NCBI GenBank assembly: GCA_927407015.1
Contig: CAKMJT010000029.1
Coordinates: 62,001 to 126,000, forward strand
DNA length: 64,000 bases
Direction: 5' to 3'
Source: an uncultured Proteiniphilum sp.
GTDB taxonomy: Bacteria > Bacteroidota > Bacteroidia > Bacteroidales > Dysgonomonadaceae
Part shown: positions 9,938 through 19,377 of the stretch, one piece after another
How the letters are laid out: each line of letters begins with the position of its first letter
Numbering within the stretch: position 1 is the first letter of the stretch
Position numbers and translations under genes: made by a program
The notes under the pieces: generated by a model
Database searches by the model: none
Told to the model about the DNA's origin: nothing
What the model saw: only the letters and a program-made list of their open reading frames with translations

Positions 9938-11962
9938 ATGAAGAAATACATTCTTTTGATTATCTTCCTGTTGCTGCACACATGTATATTTGCTCAGAAC
10001 GGGGACAGATGGAGTATACAAGAAAATGGATCCATTCAATGGACTATTGAAAAGAGCAATACACCGCATCATGATCATCTTGAGATGAGCGGACAGATGT
10101 TATCGGTTGTATTGCGATACGGTGTGGATGAGGAGGGCGCTTTTCATCTGAACAGAAGCCTGGTCTTTCCGATGCTCAGGATGAAACCCAACAAAACACA
10201 AAGTAATCTGAAACAGCGGTTTGACATCAGCATTCCGGCACTGATTACCATTGAAGATAAAAGTCTAACAAATGAAAAAGTGAAAGATATCTCATTCGAT
10301 GGTATAATGAGAGTTGAAAGCTCTTTCAGTTATATCAGCGGCCGAAATCTGGTGAATGATGGAATCAGCGTGACCCGACAGCTTTACCCTTCTACCTTAT
10401 CTCCTTTTTATTGTGAAGAATATGCTTTGGTAAACAGGAAAGACAAGCCGGTAGTGATTCGCATTCCGGACTGGAAAATTGCCTACGCCACACCTGATTC
10501 GGCAGGTGTTTATGGCGCCTACATTGTGGAAGCTGTCTTGTCCAAAAAGGGAACATTCGTGCTGAAACCGAATGAAAAACTGGAATTTTATGCACTATTC
10601 TCCGGGAGAAAAACAGAAGAATCTTCTTATACTTCCACAGATATTGCAGCTGAGAAAGAAGCACGGAAGAAACTACTTGAGCAATGGCGCAATAGTCTGA
10701 TATTGCACACGCCCGATCCCGTGCTAAATAGGATGTTTGCATTTGCAAAAATCAGAGGTGCGGAAAGTATCTATCATACCAAAGGCGGTTTGATGCACGG
10801 CCCGGGTGGTGAATCATACTACGCCGCCATCTGGGCAAACGACCAGGCTGAATATATAAATCCTTTTTTTCCCTATTTGGGCTATGAAGTAGGAAATGCA
10901 TCCGCCTTAAACGCTTTTCGCCATTTTGCACGTTTCATGAATCCGGATTATAAGCCTATTCCCAGTTCCATTATTTCAGAAGGAACGGGTACCTGGCAGG
11001 GAGCCAAAGACAGGGGTGACGGCGCCATGATCGCCTACGGAGCCTCAAGATATGCACTTGCACGCGGAAATAAAGCCGAAGCGCTGGAATTATGGCCGCT
11101 TATTGAATGGTGCCTTGAATACTGCCACCTGAAACTAACGCCTTACGGAGTGGTAGCATCTGATTCCGATGAGCTGGAGAACCGTTTTCCGGCAGGTGAT
11201 GCCAATTTATCCACTTCCTCTTTGTACTATGATGCTCTACATTCCGCGGTTTTACTGGGAAAAGAATTGGGGGTGCCTGCTTCCAAACTGAAAATCTATG
11301 ACCAACAGGTAAAAGCACTCGAAAAAGCCATTGAAAAACATTTTGGCTATGAAATAGAAGGGTTTCACAGCTATCGCTATTATGAGGGCAATGAAATTCT
11401 TCGTTCCTGGATATGCATGCCCCTGACAGTAGGAATTTATACACGTGCAAAGGGAACAGTAGATGCTTTATTTTCACCCCGACTCTGGACGGATGACGGA
11501 TTGTTGACACAGGCAGGTACCGAAACTTTCTGGGACAGATCCACTTTGTATGCACTAAGGGGTACCATTGCTGCAGGAGAAGTGACCCGGGGAATGAATT
11601 TCCTGAAAAAATATTCCCGCAGAAGATTATTGGGAGATCACGTACCTTACGCCATTGAAGCCTGGCCGGAAGGTGAACAGCGCCATCTCTCGGCTGAAAG
11701 CGGGCTTTATTGCCGAATTTACACGGAAGGCTTGTTTGGAATACGGCCTACCGGACTGAGACGATTTGATATGACACCACGGTTACCAAAAGATTGGGAT
11801 TATATGAATCTTGAAAACATCAAAGCACACGAAAATAACTTCTCCCTGTTTGTGAACAGGCTGGATGATAATCTCCTGGAGGTGCGTGTAACGACAAGTA
11901 ATCAAAAAACCATCTTCAAAAAACGGATAAAAGAAGGTGAAAAAATAACAGTCCGTCTATAA
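9938..11962 (+). CDS. Secreted six-hairpin (alpha/alpha)6 glycosidase, family unassigned
   Basis: This 674-residue protein has a signal peptide (MKKYILLIIFLLLHTCIFAQ). It has a beta-sandwich N-terminal region (about 20-260) followed by an (alpha/alpha)6-type domain with GPGGESYYAAIWANDQAEY (about 288-306), SEGTGTW, RGDGAMIAYGASRYAL and AEAWPEGEQRHLSAESGLY. The last stretch holds acidic residues suitable for catalysis. The architecture recalls GH78, GH95 and related six-hairpin enzymes, but I do not recognise a numbered family. Its place inside the operon makes a glycosidase role likely. A family search against CAZy HMMs would decide. Confidence 0.7.
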   Translation: MKKYILLIIFLLLHTCIFAQNGDRWSIQENGSIQWTIEKSNTPHHDHLEMSGQMLSVVLRYGVDEEGAFHLNRSLVFPMLRMKPNKTQSNLKQRFDISIPALITIEDKSLTNEKVKDISFDGIMRVESSFSYISGRNLVNDGISVTRQLYPSTLSPFYCEEYALVNRKDKPVVIRIPDWKIAYATPDSAGVYGAYIVEAVLSKKGTFVLKPNEKLEFYALFSGRKTEESSYTSTDIAAEKEARKKLLEQWRNSLILHTPDPVLNRMFAFAKIRGAESIYHTKGGLMHGPGGESYYAAIWANDQAEYINPFFPYLGYEVGNASALNAFRHFARFMNPDYKPIPSSIISEGTGTWQGAKDRGDGAMIAYGASRYALARGNKAEALELWPLIEWCLEYCHLKLTPYGVVASDSDELENRFPAGDANLSTSSLYYDALHSAVLLGKELGVPASKLKIYDQQVKALEKAIEKHFGYEIEGFHSYRYYEGNEILRSWICMPLTVGIYTRAKGTVDALFSPRLWTDDGLLTQAGTETFWDRSTLYALRGTIAAGEVTRGMNFLKKYSRRRLLGDHVPYAIEAWPEGEQRHLSAESGLYCRIYTEGLFGIRPTGLRRFDMTPRLPKDWDYMNLENIKAHENNFSLFVNRLDDNLLEVRVTTSNQKTIFKKRIKEGEKITVRL

Positions 11963-12008
11963 ATATAATTATTTAACAAAAGTAAATCAATCAGTAAACA
12001 TCAAAGAT

Positions 12009-13454
12009 ATGAACAAAAAACTATTTCTCTCTCTGATAATTCTTCTACTAACACTGGCAACGTTTTCTCAGAATCAAACCTCATCAAATCTTGATTACAA
12101 TGAAAAGATGAGTTGGTGGCGCGATGCAAAATTTGGCATGTTCATTCATTGGGGACCTTACTCGATGTATGGTGGTGTGTATAACGGTTTTAATCAGCAA
12201 CGCGGTGGTGCGGAGTGGATTATGAATCGCTGTAAAATTCCGGTCATGGAGTACCGGGCAAAAGCAAGTACATTTAATCCGGTAAACTGGAATGCTGAAG
12301 AACTGGTGAAACTGGCAAAAGAAACGGGAATGAAATATATGGTCTTCACAACAAAACATCACGATGGATTTGCCATGTTTCAAAGTGACGCCAGTAATTT
12401 CAACATAGCTGACTACACCCCTTTCAAACGGGATGTGATCGATGAATTTGTGAAAGCTTGTCGTAAGCATGATATGAAATTCGGCTTTTATTACTCTCAG
12501 TCGCAGGACTGGTGCAACCCGGGCGGTGCAACGGCACGCAAGCTCATGCACGAAGGGTGGCCAAATCCCGATTCATTGCGGATCAACGAACATACTGCAG
12601 CAAACCGCGGTGCCTGGGACTGCCTGCAAATAGCCAATACTTTCGACGAATATTTCCACAAAGTGGCACTTCCTCAGGTAAAAGAATTATTGGAAAGATA
12701 TAGTGACATATCGGTTTTCTGGTGGGATACCCCCATGTCGATCACGGATGAACAGGCTTCCAGATTACAAGAGGAGCTGGCTAAATATCCTCAGGTAATT
12801 ACCAACGACCGGTTAAAAAGGCCCAATTTTGCCGGTGATTTCAAAACTCCGGAAGGCCTGATACCCAAAGCGGAGGATATTGTCGGAGTAGATTGGGAAA
12901 CCTGTATGAATATCGGCAGTTCCTGGGGATATAAATCCTGGGAAAACAGATGGAAATCACCTTACGAATTAATCAAAAATCTGACTTCGATAGCGGCCCG
13001 CGGCGGGAACTACCTGCTGAATGTCGGCCCCACCCCCTTTGGTGATGTTCCTGATGAAGCGGTATCCCGGCTAAATGAAATGGGAAAATGGATGTCGGTA
13101 TATGGCGAAGCAATTTATGGAACGCAGCGAAGCCTTATTTACCCCGCCTGGGGCGAATGTACGCGAAAGGACACCGGAAATAAAACCGTTCTGTACTTGT
13201 GCGTCTCCGAGTGGCCGAAGGACGGCAAGCTCATTTTCGATGCAAGCTACAAGGTCAAAAAAGCCTCTTTGCTGAACGATAACAGCACTCTAAAGGTGGA
13301 CAGGAAAAACAGACAGATCGCTATCCAAGTCCCGCAGCAGGCTCCCAACGAGTATGTATCGGTAATAAAGCTGGAGTTAAACGAGAAATTACCCGTCAGC
13401 AAGCTGATCTCCAACACGGCTAAATATTTTGAAATCGCAGATGAACAAAAATAA
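12009..13454 (+). CDS. GH29 alpha-L-fucosidase
   Basis: This 481-residue protein has a signal peptide cleaved near TLATFSQ. The GH29 barrel is clear: KFGMFIHWGPYS (41-52), TTKHHDGFAMF (114-124), FGFYYSQSQDW and VFWWDTPM with nucleophile D240. The ARGGNYLLNVGPTPFG motif follows. The expected activity is release of terminal alpha-L-fucose from side chains. It is the first of two GH29 enzymes in the locus and is immediately followed by a GH95 fucosidase, so fucose is likely an abundant decoration of the target. The two GH29 proteins differ considerably and may address different linkages. Confidence 0.93.
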   Translation: MNKKLFLSLIILLLTLATFSQNQTSSNLDYNEKMSWWRDAKFGMFIHWGPYSMYGGVYNGFNQQRGGAEWIMNRCKIPVMEYRAKASTFNPVNWNAEELVKLAKETGMKYMVFTTKHHDGFAMFQSDASNFNIADYTPFKRDVIDEFVKACRKHDMKFGFYYSQSQDWCNPGGATARKLMHEGWPNPDSLRINEHTAANRGAWDCLQIANTFDEYFHKVALPQVKELLERYSDISVFWWDTPMSITDEQASRLQEELAKYPQVITNDRLKRPNFAGDFKTPEGLIPKAEDIVGVDWETCMNIGSSWGYKSWENRWKSPYELIKNLTSIAARGGNYLLNVGPTPFGDVPDEAVSRLNEMGKWMSVYGEAIYGTQRSLIYPAWGECTRKDTGNKTVLYLCVSEWPKDGKLIFDASYKVKKASLLNDNSTLKVDRKNRQIAIQVPQQAPNEYVSVIKLELNEKLPVSKLISNTAKYFEIADEQK

Positions 13455-13461
13455 TTTAAAC

Positions 13462-16038
13462 ATGAAGAAAACAGTACATCATACAGCGTTGCTTCTTCTC
13501 GGAATAATACTTTCGTTTTGTTCTTCCGACAAACAATCTTCAGCGGATTTAAAGCTTTGGTATGACACACCTGCCCGGATATGGGAGGAAGCGTTGCCGC
13601 TCGGAAACGGCAGCCTGGGGGCAATGGTTTTTGGCAATCCCCTCGATGAGGTGTACCAAATGAATGAGGAAACGCTGTGGTCCGGACCCATGGAAGAGAG
13701 AAACAATCCTCTTGGACCGGCTGCTTTGCCCAAAATTCGCGAAGCAATTGACAAAGGCGATTACAAGCTTGCCGAGAGCTTATGGAAGAACAACTCTCAA
13801 GGTCCGTATACAGCCAGGTACCTGCCTCTTGCAAACTTGTTGCTGAATATGCACAGTGAGGGGAGTGACGTAGAAGATTTCCATCGCGATCTGAACATCT
13901 CGGATGCCACTGCCTGTGTCTCTTACAGGATAAATGACGTAGAATACAGGAGAAGCAGTTTTATCTCATTCCCCGACCGTGTAATGGTCATTCAACTCGA
14001 AGCAGATAAAAAAGAGGCAGTCTCTTTTGATCTGGGAATAAACAGTGATTTGCGCTACGAAACCCTCATCGAGGGCAACAAGCTGATCCTGAAAGGAAAA
14101 GCGCCACATTATGTAGCAAACAGGAAGTATGATCCCAATCAGATTCTATACTCAAATGAGAAAGATGGCCCGGGAATGAATTTCGAAGTCCACCTGCTTC
14201 TCATTCCCCAGGGGGGAAACATCGAAATGAATGATTCTGTTTTGTCGCTGTCAAATGCGAACTCGGCTACGATCATTGTTGCCGCGGCGACCAGCTATCA
14301 TCAGGATTCATTTGAACAATCTTCCACCGATCTGACTTCGGCAGGGAAAAAAGCGGAAGAGTACCTGACCAAAGCACAAGCTCTTGGATACAAAAAGCTG
14401 ATCAGCAGGCACAAAGAAGATTACAAAAATTTATTTGACAGGGTTACACTGAATTTGGGCGAAGGAAAAGAAGAACTTCCGGTAAACAAGCGTCTTGCAG
14501 CATTTCAAAACGATGATTCAGACAAAAGCCTCATTGCTCTTTACTATCAGTATGGACGTTACCTGACCATCGCGTCCTCAAGAGCGGGGAGCTTACCCTC
14601 CAACCTGCAAGGGATCTGGAACAGGCATGTTCAGCCACCCTGGGGGTCCAATTACACCACCAACATCAATACAGAAATGAACTATTGGCCGGTGGAGACA
14701 ACCGGACTTCAGGAGTGTTTCGAACCACTGCTTTCGTTTGTCGAACGTCTTTCGCAGGAAGGTGCCAAAACGGCCAAAATTAACTACGGGATAAACAGGG
14801 GATGGCTTGCGCATCATAACTCTGATGCCTGGGCGCAAACCTCACCGACCGGCGGGTATGATCAGGATCCAAGTGGCACACCCCGGTGGTCGTGCTGGCC
14901 AATGGCCGGTGTCTGGTTTTGTCAGCACCTGTGGGAACATTATGCATTTGGCGGAGATAAAAAATATCTCGGGGAAAATGCCTATCCCCTGATGAAAGGG
15001 GCAGCCGAATTTATGCTACAGTGGCTGCAGGAGGACCCCGAAAGCGGCTATCTGGTCACCAATCCCTCTTCTTCTCCGGAGAATAATTTCAAATATATCG
15101 ACCGCGACGGAAACGAGCAGGTGGGGGTAATTGCCAAAGCCACGACCATGGACATGAGTCTGATTCGTGATCTGTTTGTCAACAGCATCCGGGCTTCGGA
15201 AATATTGGAGACGGATGCAGCGTTCAGGGAAGAATTAAAAACGGCATTAGCCCGCTTGTTTCCTCCTCGCATGGGATCCAAAGGGCAACTCCAGGAGTGG
15301 CACAAAGACTTTGAAGATGTAGACCCCGAGCACCGCCATGTTTCCCATCTCCTGGGACTACACCCGGGAAAAGAGGTTTTGCCCCGGATCAACCCGGACT
15401 ATGCAAAAGCCTGCAAACGCACCCTTGAGCTTCGTGGTGATGGGGGCACAGGATGGGCTATGGCATGGAAAATAAACTTCTGGGCCCGTCTGGAAGATGG
15501 TGATCACGCATACAAGATGTTGAAAAACGGGTTGAGACATGTGGATGCGACAGAAGTGTCCATGAAGGGAGGTGGCACCTATTCCAACATGTTCGACGCA
15601 CATCCGCCATTTCAAATTGATGGCAACTTCGGAGGCACGGCAGGCATCACCGAAATGTTATTGCAAAGTCATTCCGAAGAGATTTTTGTTTTACCGGCGC
15701 TTCCCGGCAACTGGAGTTCAGGCTCGGTAAAAGGTCTTCGTGCCAGAGGAGGTTTTATATTGGATTTCGACTGGGAAAACGGGGCATTGAAAAATGTGGC
15801 GGTGCACTCCACTTTGGGAGGAAATTGTCGCATCAGAACACAGGGTAAGCTTCGGTCGAAAGATGGCTTGGCGGAGGAAGCTACGGGAGAAAATCCCAAT
15901 GCTTTTTACAAGAAACAGACGCTGCCGGTATTTATGATGGCGGACAACACAGAGACGGCTGAGCTTTCCCTGAAAGAAACCTATGTGTATGATTTCAATA
16001 CGGAAAAAGGAAAAACTATTACTTTTGAAGTACGATAA
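13462..16038 (+). CDS. GH95 alpha-L-fucosidase or alpha-L-galactosidase (lipoprotein)
   Basis: I choose the ATG at 13462, 7 bp after the GH29 stop, because it yields a lipoprotein-like signal (GIILSFC, Cys21). Upstream in-frame ATGs would run into the previous gene. The 858-residue protein starts with LKLWYDTPARIWEEALPLGNG, the GH95 N-terminal signature. It has TNINTEMNYWPVE with the paired Asn residues of the active site, and ends with the PPFQIDGNFGGTAGI motif. GH95 enzymes invert alpha-1,2-linked L-fucose or L-galactose. Complementarity with the flanking GH29 genes suggests stepwise removal of differently linked fucoses. Confidence 0.92.
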   Translation: MKKTVHHTALLLLGIILSFCSSDKQSSADLKLWYDTPARIWEEALPLGNGSLGAMVFGNPLDEVYQMNEETLWSGPMEERNNPLGPAALPKIREAIDKGDYKLAESLWKNNSQGPYTARYLPLANLLLNMHSEGSDVEDFHRDLNISDATACVSYRINDVEYRRSSFISFPDRVMVIQLEADKKEAVSFDLGINSDLRYETLIEGNKLILKGKAPHYVANRKYDPNQILYSNEKDGPGMNFEVHLLLIPQGGNIEMNDSVLSLSNANSATIIVAAATSYHQDSFEQSSTDLTSAGKKAEEYLTKAQALGYKKLISRHKEDYKNLFDRVTLNLGEGKEELPVNKRLAAFQNDDSDKSLIALYYQYGRYLTIASSRAGSLPSNLQGIWNRHVQPPWGSNYTTNINTEMNYWPVETTGLQECFEPLLSFVERLSQEGAKTAKINYGINRGWLAHHNSDAWAQTSPTGGYDQDPSGTPRWSCWPMAGVWFCQHLWEHYAFGGDKKYLGENAYPLMKGAAEFMLQWLQEDPESGYLVTNPSSSPENNFKYIDRDGNEQVGVIAKATTMDMSLIRDLFVNSIRASEILETDAAFREELKTALARLFPPRMGSKGQLQEWHKDFEDVDPEHRHVSHLLGLHPGKEVLPRINPDYAKACKRTLELRGDGGTGWAMAWKINFWARLEDGDHAYKMLKNGLRHVDATEVSMKGGGTYSNMFDAHPPFQIDGNFGGTAGITEMLLQSHSEEIFVLPALPGNWSSGSVKGLRARGGFILDFDWENGALKNVAVHSTLGGNCRIRTQGKLRSKDGLAEEATGENPNAFYKKQTLPVFMMADNTETAELSLKETYVYDFNTEKGKTITFEVR

Positions 16039-16053
16039 TGTAAAACAGCACCT

Positions 16054-17946
16054 ATGCGTACAAAATTTTCGCTCATCTGGATACTCCTCCTTCTCTCCGG
16101 TATGATACTGAAAGCACAGGACAAGGGAGAAGAACAGGGTCTGGAAATCCCGACAGATTTGCAATTAACGGAGGATAAACTGGCGTTGGAAAAAGCCAGC
16201 CATAGCTGGTGGAAAGAATCCAAACGCAATTATGACCAACGGATGGAATGGTATGCCGATGCGAAATTCGGATGCTTTATTCATTGGGGCGTGTATTCTG
16301 TTCCAGCAGGAGTGTGGAAAGGAAAAAAGGTGGGAGGATATACAGAGCATCTTATGCGAAAAGCTCAAATTCCTTTAGTAAATTATATCAAGGAACTGGT
16401 TCTGCCTTTTAATCCGGTAGATTTTGATGCAAATGAATGGATGCGAACGATTCGCGATGCCGGCATGAAATATGTTGTAATTACAGCTAAGCATCACGAT
16501 GGATTCGCGATGTATTTTTCGGACGCGTATCCGTATGATATGTCGTTGACAAGGTATAACAAAGATCCTATGACCGAACTTCGGGAGGCTGCCCGAAAAT
16601 ATGGCATCAAATTCGGATTTTATTATTCGCATGCCTTCGATTGGGAGCATCCGTGCGCACCGGGAAATGACTGGGAGTACCCCGATCATCCCGGGGGCGA
16701 CCGTTTGGTGGGAGGGAGCGATTGGTGGCTGACACGGCCGGACTATCTTCCCATTGCCGATAAATACGTCAGAGAAAAATCAATTCCTCAAATACAGGAG
16801 TTGATTAAAAAGTATGATCCTGATCTGATGTGGTTTGACACTCCTCACAAATTACCGTTATACCAAAACATCCGCATTCTGGAGGCTATCCGGGAAATCG
16901 ATCCGGAAAACAAGATTGTAGTAAACGGACGGCTGGCTCGTTTTGCCGATAGAAACTTAGGCGACTACGTGAATACGGGCGACCGGGCAGCGCACTTTTA
17001 TCCCACACTTGGCTTTTGGGAATCTATCCCCACAACCAATGAATCTTACGGTTACAGCCTCGTAGATACTGTTCGCAAGCCGGTAAGCCATTTCGTGCGG
17101 TTGCTCTCTTCCGCGGTGGCAAAAGGGGGAAATATTTTATTGAACGTCGGCCCGATGGGGAACGGAAGATGGGATGAAGTAGATGCCACAATCTGTCTCG
17201 AAATTGGAAAATGGTTAAAGATAAACGGTGAAGCAATCTATGGCGCTCAAAAAACAGATTTACCCGTACAATCGTGGGGCGTAACAACCAAAAAGGGAGA
17301 TACCCTGTATGCTCACGTGCATCAGTGGCCGAAAAACGGTATTCTCACGATAGGGGGACTGACTTCTGACATTGGCAAAGCCTGGATTATTTCGGATCCT
17401 CAACTAAAGAGAGTCTCTTTTTCTCGGGTAAATGACAAGGATGTGGCGGTCTATCTGCCTGCAAAAGCCCCGGATTCGATGAATACCGTCGTTGCGTTTG
17501 CTGTAAAAAAAACAAAAAAATCCTATCCGATCCGGCTGTTGGACGACACCGGCGACAATACACTGTTCACATTTGATGCCGAAATAATGGGCAGTGGGTT
17601 ACGGTTTGGTGATGGAAAGGTTAACAGAAATTATGTGACAAACTGGAAAAAGAATGATCAATGGATGAGATGGAAAGTGAGAATTAACAGACCTGCAAAA
17701 TATGATCTCTTCCTGGATTATAACACTGTTGAAGAAACTGATACGGGTGAAGTATTTATAAATATATCCGGTGAAAATTTTACAGTAAATTATCCCTCAC
17801 ATCCCGAGAGAAAGGGAACGAACAGTGTGTATGCCGGCAGCATAACATTAACGGAAGATGAGTTTGATTGTTACCTCAGGGGAAAGATTTATCGGGGGAA
17901 TCAGTACATGAACCCAATTGCTGTCAGGTTAAGAAAAATATTTTAA
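16054..17946 (+). CDS. GH29 alpha-L-fucosidase with C-terminal accessory domain
   Basis: This 630-residue secreted protein has a signal peptide ending near MILKAQ. Its catalytic domain carries KFGCFIHWGVYSVPAG (71-86), TAKHHDGFAMY, FGFYYSHAFDW and LMWFDTPHK with nucleophile D262. Beyond about residue 500, a beta-rich stretch (starting PIRLLDDTGDN) looks like a carbohydrate-binding or galactose-binding-like module that the first GH29 lacks. This suggests a different linkage or polymer-targeting role. The gene lies 15 bp after GH95 and 66 bp before the oxidoreductase. The binding-module call rests on pattern only. Confidence 0.9.
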   Translation: MRTKFSLIWILLLLSGMILKAQDKGEEQGLEIPTDLQLTEDKLALEKASHSWWKESKRNYDQRMEWYADAKFGCFIHWGVYSVPAGVWKGKKVGGYTEHLMRKAQIPLVNYIKELVLPFNPVDFDANEWMRTIRDAGMKYVVITAKHHDGFAMYFSDAYPYDMSLTRYNKDPMTELREAARKYGIKFGFYYSHAFDWEHPCAPGNDWEYPDHPGGDRLVGGSDWWLTRPDYLPIADKYVREKSIPQIQELIKKYDPDLMWFDTPHKLPLYQNIRILEAIREIDPENKIVVNGRLARFADRNLGDYVNTGDRAAHFYPTLGFWESIPTTNESYGYSLVDTVRKPVSHFVRLLSSAVAKGGNILLNVGPMGNGRWDEVDATICLEIGKWLKINGEAIYGAQKTDLPVQSWGVTTKKGDTLYAHVHQWPKNGILTIGGLTSDIGKAWIISDPQLKRVSFSRVNDKDVAVYLPAKAPDSMNTVVAFAVKKTKKSYPIRLLDDTGDNTLFTFDAEIMGSGLRFGDGKVNRNYVTNWKKNDQWMRWKVRINRPAKYDLFLDYNTVEETDTGEVFINISGENFTVNYPSHPERKGTNSVYAGSITLTEDEFDCYLRGKIYRGNQYMNPIAVRLRKIF

Positions 17947-18012
17947 ACAGCTATTTTCCCATCTGACATGGAAAATAAGAAGTGATCAATATTTACCAAA
18001 ATCCACAATAAT

Positions 18013-19356
18013 ATGAACGTAAACAGAAGAGATTTTATCAAAAAAATGGGTGCCGGAGCTGCAGGAATGGCTTTAGGAGGTTCACTGACGGGTATGACGG
18101 CAAAAAGTTACAACAGAATTATCGGATCCAACGACCGGATAAGGGTTGCCATAGCCGGGCTGGGTCGAAGGCTGGGCGCTTATTACGAACCCATTGCATT
18201 GAAGAAAGCAAATGTAGAATTGGTCTACCTGTGTGATGTAATGGAAAAGCAACGGGTAAGCGCAATACAGAATTTTTCCAAACATATCGACTATAAACCA
18301 AGGCTGGAAAATGACATCCGGCGGGTACTCGATGATCCGAAAGTGGATGTATTAATCAATGCCACTCCGGATCACTGGCATGCTCCGGGATCCATCATGG
18401 CGATGAAAAACGGAAAACATGTGTACGTAGAAAAACCATGCAGCCACAACATGTTCGAAAATGACCTGCTGGTGGAAGTATCTAAAAAACTGAATAAAGT
18501 AGTACAGATGGGTAATCAGCAACGTTCATCACCCCATACCTCCGAAATTATCAACGAAATACATCGTGGTGTGATTGGAACACCCTACAAAGCACTGGCA
18601 TTTTATACCAACACAAGAGGCGAAGTGCCGTTACAAAAAAAAGCACCTGTGCCCGCCGGCCTCGACTGGGAACTTTTCCAGGGTCCTGCCCCGCGACGTG
18701 AATACACCTCTGAAACATGGGATTACAACTGGCACTGGTATGGGTGGGATTATGGCACCGCCGAAACTGGAAACAATGCTACCCATGAACTGGATATTGC
18801 ACGTTGGGCGTTGGATGTAAACTTTCCCCTCCGGGTAGATGTAGAAGCAGCCAAACGTCATTTTGTCCACGATGGTTGGGAAATGTACGATACCATGGAC
18901 GCGACCTTCCGTTTCTCCGGGAACAAAATTATCCAGTGGGATGGCAAAAGCCGCAACGGATACAACACCTATAACGGCGGAAGAGGAACAATTATTTATG
19001 GAAGCGAAGGAACTGTATTTATCGACCGGGGTAAGTATAGCCTGTTTGACAGGACCGGGAAATTAGTCAAAGACAACCAATCATCTGCAAACGAAGCCGG
19101 AACGGCTTTGGGAGGGGGAGGCGATATGACTACCGGACATGTCATCAATTTCTTTGAAGCGGTAAGGGGCAAGGAGAATTTGACTGCACCCATCGATGAT
19201 GCCAGTATCAGCATGGCAATGGTTCACTATTCAAACATTGCATATCGTATAGGGAAAGGATTTGATATTGATGAAGAAACCGGCAGGATGTACGACCGCG
19301 ATGCGATGAAACTATGGAGTCGCGATTATGAACCCGGATGGGAACCAACAATATAA
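18013..19356 (+). CDS. Tat-exported Gfo/Idh/MocA family oxidoreductase
   Basis: The N-terminus NRRDFIKKMGAGAAGMALGG is a twin-arginine signal, implying export of a folded, cofactor-loaded protein. A Rossmann motif VAIAGLGRRLGAYY follows, then the EKPCSHN motif of the Gfo/Idh/MocA family (about 140) and a TGHVINFFEAVRG segment in the C-terminal domain. Members bind NAD(P) tightly; some, such as GH109, use it for redox-assisted glycoside cleavage. The substrate here is unknown. Its place between a fucosidase and GH88 supports a role in breaking down the same polymer. I see no GH109 hallmark glycine-histidine motif, so I do not assign that family. Confidence 0.85.
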   Translation: MNVNRRDFIKKMGAGAAGMALGGSLTGMTAKSYNRIIGSNDRIRVAIAGLGRRLGAYYEPIALKKANVELVYLCDVMEKQRVSAIQNFSKHIDYKPRLENDIRRVLDDPKVDVLINATPDHWHAPGSIMAMKNGKHVYVEKPCSHNMFENDLLVEVSKKLNKVVQMGNQQRSSPHTSEIINEIHRGVIGTPYKALAFYTNTRGEVPLQKKAPVPAGLDWELFQGPAPRREYTSETWDYNWHWYGWDYGTAETGNNATHELDIARWALDVNFPLRVDVEAAKRHFVHDGWEMYDTMDATFRFSGNKIIQWDGKSRNGYNTYNGGRGTIIYGSEGTVFIDRGKYSLFDRTGKLVKDNQSSANEAGTALGGGGDMTTGHVINFFEAVRGKENLTAPIDDASISMAMVHYSNIAYRIGKGFDIDEETGRMYDRDAMKLWSRDYEPGWEPTI

Positions 19357-19377
19357 ATTTAAATTAAATTGAAAAAG

